DNA from: Proteiniphilum sp. UBA4084
GTDB lineage: Bacteria; Bacteroidota; Bacteroidia; Bacteroidales; Dysgonomonadaceae
Assembly: GCA_002383605.1 (NCBI GenBank)
Contig: DFYK01000001.1
Coordinates: 1 to 28,596, forward strand
DNA: 28,596 nt
Direction: 5' to 3'
Shown: one piece after another, positions 24,461 to 28,596 of the stretch
How positions within the stretch are numbered: position 1 is the stretch's first letter
How the letters are laid out: each line of letters begins with the position of its first letter
Translations under genes and position numbers: made by a program
The notes under the pieces: generated by a model
The model's database searches: none
The model's input: the letters and a program-made list of their open reading frames with translations, nothing else
Told to the model about the DNA's origin: nothing

Positions 24461-25783
24461 ATGAGTAATCAATTATCAAGAAGGAAATTTATCAAAACGG
24501 CCGCCGTGGGTGCGGTTGGAGTGGCCATTTTCCCGCAGTTCCTTGCTTCGTGCAAACAAAACAAGGCTGCCGGAAGCGGCGAGGAGGTCATCCGTCTCGG
24601 TTTTATTGGCCTTGGCCGACAGTCCATGTACCTGTTGAACGGTTACCTCGGCATCGAGGGCGTGCAGGTCGTGGCCGGGAGTGATGTGTACGGCGTGAAG
24701 AGAGAGCGTTTTCTCAAACGCGTGAATGAACATTACGCAGCACAGGAGCAGCCGCCTGTGGTGGAGGTATATGAAAATTACAAGGATTTGATTGCCCGGG
24801 AAGACATCGATGCGGTGGTGATTGCCACGCCAGACCACTGGCATGCATTCATCGCCATGGATGCAGCAGCTGCGAAGAAGAACATCTACCTGGAGAAACC
24901 GCTTACCTTCACCATTCAGGAGGGACAGATGCTGGTGAAGGCTGTACGCGACAACGGAGTGATCCTTGCCGTGGGCAGTCAGCAGCGTTCCGATGCCAAC
25001 TTCCAGCACGCCGTGAAAATGGTGCAGGAAGGCAAAATTGGAAAAGTGGAACGGATCAATGCGTATGTAGGCGGACCTCCCACACCGTATGACCTGCCCG
25101 AGGAGCCGGTGCCTGCCGATTTGAACTGGCCGTTGTGGCTGGGCCCGTCGGAGTTCGTGCATTACAATTCACAGCTCGACCCTCCTATCTCGCTCGATCC
25201 GGAAAAGAACGAAGAGTTCTGGGGAGCGTGGCGCTGGTATAAGGAGCTGGGTGGCGGATTTACCACCGACTGGGGCGCACACATGTTCGACATTGCCCAG
25301 TGGGGGCTTGGCATGGATGGCAGTGGTCCGGTAGAGATCATTCCCGCCGGCTACGAAGACACCAAATATCTCACCTTCAAATATGCCGATGGTGCAGTGA
25401 TGACCGAGGAGCCGTTCAATGAAAAACAAACCAAGGGTGTGAAGTTCTGGGGCGACAAAGGCTGGATTGAGGTATCGCGGGAACATTTTCTGGCTTCCGA
25501 CGACAGCCTGTTGCCACCGGTAGTTGAAAAGGCCGAAGGGGCTTATGAAACCAAGATTCCCCATCTGGAGAACTTCATCAATTCATTGAAGAGCAAGACC
25601 GATCCGGTGGTTCCCGTGGAGATCGGACACCGTTCCTGCACCGTGTGTACGTTGGGAAATATTGCCTACGACCTGGGCCGTCCCATCAAGTGGGATCCTG
25701 CCACCGAGACTTTTGTGGATGACGCCGAAGCCAGTGCGCACCGGCTGTTCAGCAAAACCTACAGTGAAGGATATACACTTTAA
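24461..25783 (+). CDS. Tat-exported Gfo/Idh/MocA-family oxidoreductase (lipoprotein)
   Basis: This 440-aa protein starts with a twin-arginine signal (SRRKFIK, residues 6-12), a hydrophobic stretch and a lipobox LASC with C31, so it should cross the membrane folded, with its cofactor bound, and become lipid-anchored. A Rossmann fold follows (GFIGLG, 47-52), the family's EKP motif (145-147) and a C-terminal alpha/beta domain. Family members use tightly bound NAD(P) to oxidise or reduce sugars and related polyols; Bacteroidota carry many Tat-exported copies near glycan-use genes. No glycan genes are adjacent here, so the substrate is unknown. It ends at a long two-way terminator. Confidence 0.9.
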   Translation: MSNQLSRRKFIKTAAVGAVGVAIFPQFLASCKQNKAAGSGEEVIRLGFIGLGRQSMYLLNGYLGIEGVQVVAGSDVYGVKRERFLKRVNEHYAAQEQPPVVEVYENYKDLIAREDIDAVVIATPDHWHAFIAMDAAAAKKNIYLEKPLTFTIQEGQMLVKAVRDNGVILAVGSQQRSDANFQHAVKMVQEGKIGKVERINAYVGGPPTPYDLPEEPVPADLNWPLWLGPSEFVHYNSQLDPPISLDPEKNEEFWGAWRWYKELGGGFTTDWGAHMFDIAQWGLGMDGSGPVEIIPAGYEDTKYLTFKYADGAVMTEEPFNEKQTKGVKFWGDKGWIEVSREHFLASDDSLLPPVVEKAEGAYETKIPHLENFINSLKSKTDPVVPVEIGHRSCTVCTLGNIAYDLGRPIKWDPATETFVDDAEASAHRLFSKTYSEGYTL

Positions 25784-25798
25784 TGAATATCCGTTACT

Positions 25799-25838
25799 GA
25801 ATCAAAAAAAGCTGCCTGCAGGCAGCTTTTTTTGATTC
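25799..25838. terminator. 40-base perfect palindrome, two-way terminator
   Basis: GAATC, A7, GCTGCC, TGCA, GGCAGC, T7, GATTC form a perfect palindrome. The GC stem with an A-run before and a T-run after works in both directions. It exactly fills the gap between the convergent oxidoreductase gene and aspS. Confidence 0.9.
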
Positions 25839-27593
25839 CTATTGTTTTTCCGGCTTGAGCAGGATGCCCAGCTCGTCGAGCTGCTCCTGTTCCACCCGCG
25901 AAGGCGCGTCGATCATCACATCGCGCCCGGCGTTGTTCTTGGGGAAGGCGATGCAGTCGCGGATGCTGTCGAGACCCGCGAAGATGGAGACAAAGCGGTC
26001 CAGACCGAAGGCGATTCCACCATGAGGAGGCGCACCATATCTGAAGGCATTCATCAGAAAACCGAACTGCTCCTGTGCCCGTTCCGGTGTGAAGCCCAGC
26101 ACCGAGAACATCTTCTGCTGCAGCTCGCTGTTGTGAATACGGATGGAGCCGCCGCCAATCTCCACGCCATTGATCACCAGGTCGTAGGCATTGGCCCGCA
26201 CTGCCCCGGGATCGGTATCCAGCAGGGGGATGTCTTCCGGCTTGGGAGAGGTGAAGGGATGGTGTTTCGCGAAGAAGCGGTTCAGCTCCTCGTCTTTCTC
26301 CAGCAGGGGGAAGTCGACCACCCAGAGGCATTTGTAGTTGTTCTTGTCCCTCAGTCCGAGGCGTGATCCCATCTCAAGGCGCAGTTCGCACAGTTGCTTC
26401 TGTGTTTTCTCCGTGTCGCCTGCCAGCATCAGGATCAGGTCGCCCGGCTTGGCATGGCAGCGCTCGGCCCACAGCTTGAGGTCGGCTTCATTGTAGAACT
26501 TGTCGACCGACGACTTCAGCGACCCGTCTTCGTTGTAACGCACATAAATAAGTCCTTTGGCACCAATTTGGGGACGTTTTACAAAGTCGGTCAACTCATC
26601 CAGCTGCTTGCGGGTATATGTGGCACATCCTTCCGCGCAGATGGCACCAACATAGGCTGCCGAGTCGAAGACTACGAAATCGCGCCCCTCGGTCAGGTCC
26701 TTCAGTTCGGTGAACTTCATCTCAAAGCGGATATCCGGCTTGTCCGAGCCATACTGCTGCATGGCATCGGCATAACTTATACAGGGGAAATCGGGGATTT
26801 CCATCCCCTTAATTGTTTTGAAGAGATGTTTGGTGAGTCCTTCAAAAGTGTTCAGCACATCCTCCTGTTGCACGAACGACATCTCGCAGTCGATCTGGGT
26901 GAACTCAGGCTGACGGTCCGCCCGCAGGTCTTCGTCGCGGAAGCATTTCACAATCTGGAAGTACCGGTCGAAGCCCGACACCATCAGCAGCTGCTTGAAG
27001 AGCTGCGGCGATTGGGGAAGGGCATAAAACTCACCCTGGTTCATGCGGGAGGGCACAATGAAGTCGCGTGCTCCCTCGGGAGTGGAGCCAATCAGCACCG
27101 GTGTTTCCACCTCCAGAAAAGCCCGTTCGTCGAGGTAGCGCCGTGTCTCAAAAGCCATCCTGTGTCGCAGCTCCAGGTTCTGGCGCACCACACTGCGGCG
27201 CAGGTCCAGATAGCGGTATTTCATTCGCAGCTCGTCGCCGCCGTCGGTCTCCGTCTCAATGGTGAAAGGCGGTGTCAGTGATGCATTGAGCACTGTCAGT
27301 TCCGAGACAATGATCTCTATCTCGCCGGTGGGAATATGGTTGTTCTTGCTGGAGCGTTCCTTTACGATGCCGGTAACCTGTATCACCCACTCGCGCCCCA
27401 GCTTGTTGGCCTGTTCACACAGGTCGTGATTTACCTCCTGGTTAAAAGAGAGCTGTGTAATTCCATACCGGTCTCTCAGGTCGATAAACGTCATTCCTCC
27501 CATCTTGCGGATTTTGGAAACCCAACCCGCCAGTGTCACTTCCCTGTTAGCATCGGCCAACCTGAGTTCGCCGCACGTACTGTTTCTGAACAT
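25839..27593 (-). CDS. aspS: Aspartyl-tRNA synthetase
   Basis: This class II synthetase charges tRNA-Asp with aspartate. The 584-aa length is usual for bacterial AspRS. Seen in order are an N-terminal OB-fold anticodon-binding domain (GWVSKIRKMGGMTFIDLRDR), motif 1 region, GSTPEGARDF, the QSPQLFKQLLM segment, motif 2 (FRDEDLRADRQPEFTQID), the bacterial GAD insertion and motif 3 (GGIAFGLDRFV). The ATG at 27593 fits the family start. The gene ends at the shared palindrome and lies 65 bases after an ABC transporter gene on the same strand, with its own candidate promoter. Confidence 0.96.
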   Translation of the reverse strand: MFRNSTCGELRLADANREVTLAGWVSKIRKMGGMTFIDLRDRYGITQLSFNQEVNHDLCEQANKLGREWVIQVTGIVKERSSKNNHIPTGEIEIIVSELTVLNASLTPPFTIETETDGGDELRMKYRYLDLRRSVVRQNLELRHRMAFETRRYLDERAFLEVETPVLIGSTPEGARDFIVPSRMNQGEFYALPQSPQLFKQLLMVSGFDRYFQIVKCFRDEDLRADRQPEFTQIDCEMSFVQQEDVLNTFEGLTKHLFKTIKGMEIPDFPCISYADAMQQYGSDKPDIRFEMKFTELKDLTEGRDFVVFDSAAYVGAICAEGCATYTRKQLDELTDFVKRPQIGAKGLIYVRYNEDGSLKSSVDKFYNEADLKLWAERCHAKPGDLILMLAGDTEKTQKQLCELRLEMGSRLGLRDKNNYKCLWVVDFPLLEKDEELNRFFAKHHPFTSPKPEDIPLLDTDPGAVRANAYDLVINGVEIGGGSIRIHNSELQQKMFSVLGFTPERAQEQFGFLMNAFRYGAPPHGGIAFGLDRFVSIFAGLDSIRDCIAFPKNNAGRDVMIDAPSRVEQEQLDELGILLKPEKQ

Positions 27594-27628
27594 ATCTATA
27601 ACCGTTATTTAGCGTTGCTTTTGCGGTG

Positions 27629-27636
27629 CAAATGTA
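27629..27636 (-). promoter_or_regulatory. -7 element of the aspS promoter
   Basis: TACATTTG on the minus strand matches TAnnTTTG; the transcript would start near 27623, about 30 bases before the aspS ATG. The nearest TTG is 23 bases upstream, a little too far. Confidence 0.4.
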
Positions 27637-27658
27637 CACAATTATCGCGTGAAATGCT

Positions 27659-28596
27659 TCAAATCTTCGCCACTTTATCGGCCACCTGCTCAAACTCTTT
27701 CAGGTGTGTGGCCATCAGTATGGCGATGTCGGGATGTTGTGCCTGAATGTTTTGGAAGATGGCGATGGCATTTTCCATGCTGATGCCCGCCGTGGGTTCA
27801 TCCACCACCAGCAGCTGCGGCTTCTTGAGGAGTGCCTGTGCCAGCAACAGTTTCTTCCGCTGCCCCCCGCTCAGTGTCTCGCCGTTCTCACCCAGCCAGC
27901 TCCCCAGCCCCTCCGGCAGGGAAGCACGCCACGAAGCCAGGTCCACCGTCTCCAGCACCCTGTCAATCTCCTCGTCGGCATACCCTTCGAAGTTCTCACG
28001 CAAGGTCCCGGTCAGCAGATACGCTTTCTGGGTCACGTAGATGGCTTCCGGTATCGGAAGGTGGCGCAATTCATCTGTTCCGTTCCAGATTAGTGTTCCC
28101 GCCTTCCGGTACTCCGGATAGAAGAGGCTGTTCAGCAGGGTGGTCTTGCCCTTGCCCGTCTCTCCGTAGAGGGCCACCCATTCGCCCCTGTCAATCTCCA
28201 GTGACAGCGGCCCCACCCGTACCGGAGTGCCGGGTACCACTGCTTCAATATTTGTCATGCGTAGCTGCTCCAGCGGTGCGGAGACAGATACTTCCTCCGC
28301 CGGTGCGGCTCCTTCATCGATAATCGATTTTATATCCCGTATCTGATCTTCCACCGCACTCTTTTCCGATTTCCCCGAGAAAAGCATCTCGGCCAGCTCG
28401 GCCTGGGCCATGATGCCAAAGAAGATGCCAATGGCAAGGGATGCATCCAGCCGCTGTTGGCCCGAATGCCAGAGGAGGAAGGCGGCGATATAACTGAAGC
28501 CGAGGCCGGCAATCAGCTGCAGATAGAAAGAGTTGAACTGGATTTTGTTTTCCAGTCGTTCCAGCTGCTGCCGCATCTGCTCATGGCGTGCAATCG
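27659..28596 (-). CDS. ABC exporter, C-terminal part, CydC-like (5' end outside window)
   Basis: The frame is open to the window edge, so this is the C-terminal 312 or so residues of a larger ABC exporter with fused membrane and ATPase domains. Two hydrophobic segments near the start (FSYIAAFLLWHSG, then LAIGIFFGIMAQAELAEML) end the membrane domain. The ATPase domain has Walker A GETGKGKTTLL, the signature LSGGQRKKLLLAQ, Walker B LLVVDEPTAG and the switch histidine in MATHLKE. The short ATPase domain and overall look recall CydC, the thiol-exporter subunit needed for cytochrome bd, but other exporters are possible and no cydD partner is in view. Confidence 0.8.
   Translation of the reverse strand, partial: IARHEQMRQQLERLENKIQFNSFYLQLIAGLGFSYIAAFLLWHSGQQRLDASLAIGIFFGIMAQAELAEMLFSGKSEKSAVEDQIRDIKSIIDEGAAPAEEVSVSAPLEQLRMTNIEAVVPGTPVRVGPLSLEIDRGEWVALYGETGKGKTTLLNSLFYPEYRKAGTLIWNGTDELRHLPIPEAIYVTQKAYLLTGTLRENFEGYADEEIDRVLETVDLASWRASLPEGLGSWLGENGETLSGGQRKKLLLAQALLKKPQLLVVDEPTAGISMENAIAIFQNIQAQHPDIAILMATHLKEFEQVADKVAKI

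Overview
This window looks like chromosomal DNA of a Bacteroidota bacterium, probably order Bacteroidales and perhaps near the Dysgonomonadaceae. That placement is inference. It rests on repeated promoters of the Bacteroides form (TTG, 19-21 bases, TAnnTTTG), a Bacteroidales-style malate dehydrogenase, a DUF4488-type lipoprotein, an HcpR-type regulator beside hcp, and a general lack of Shine-Dalgarno sequences. Most flanking genes are housekeeping genes with GC-rich codons. The stretch from about 9,600 to 20,620 is clearly more AT-rich and holds accessory genes.

Left core (1-9,600): the 3' part of ligA; a convergent coiled-coil membrane protein; a small lipoprotein; metY (O-acetylhomoserine sulfhydrylase); a ROK-family regulator; then, divergently, hppA (K+-dependent-type membrane pyrophosphatase) and mdh, closed by a strong hairpin terminator at 9568-9594.

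Accessory island (about 9,670-20,600), all on the + strand, in two blocks. Block 1 has a 1126-aa protein joining a PLD-type nuclease domain to an SNF2-type helicase, directly abutted by a 1084-aa Eco57I-like adenine methyltransferase, then a 517-aa protein with a PD-(D/E)XK nuclease signature. This is probably a three-gene restriction or anti-phage operon. A 210-aa unknown protein follows. Block 2 starts at a near-consensus promoter and encodes an MqsR-like toxin, an MqsA-like antitoxin fused to a Panacea (DUF4065/SocA-like) domain, and a stand-alone DprA/SLOG-fold protein, spaced by 2 and 7 bases. No integrase, transposase, tRNA or CRISPR array is visible. The methyltransferase's specificity region and the following nuclease are the most AT-rich part, which suggests modular exchange.

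Right core (20,630-28,596): a nitrosative-stress unit, in which hcp (hybrid cluster protein) and a DUF438/hemerythrin/PAS gene form an operon divergent from a Crp/Fnr-family regulator (HcpR-like). A perfect palindrome lies about 40-42 bases upstream of the predicted hcp start of transcription. After that come a Tat-exported Gfo/Idh/MocA lipoprotein, a 40-base perfect palindrome acting as a two-way terminator, aspS, and the C-terminal part of an ABC exporter (CydC-like).

The most interesting part is the helicase/methyltransferase/nuclease operon together with the toxin, Panacea antitoxin and SLOG operon. The first resembles parts of DISARM but lacks drmA and drmB and fuses the PLD domain to the helicase. 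I do not recognise either exact gene set as a named system.
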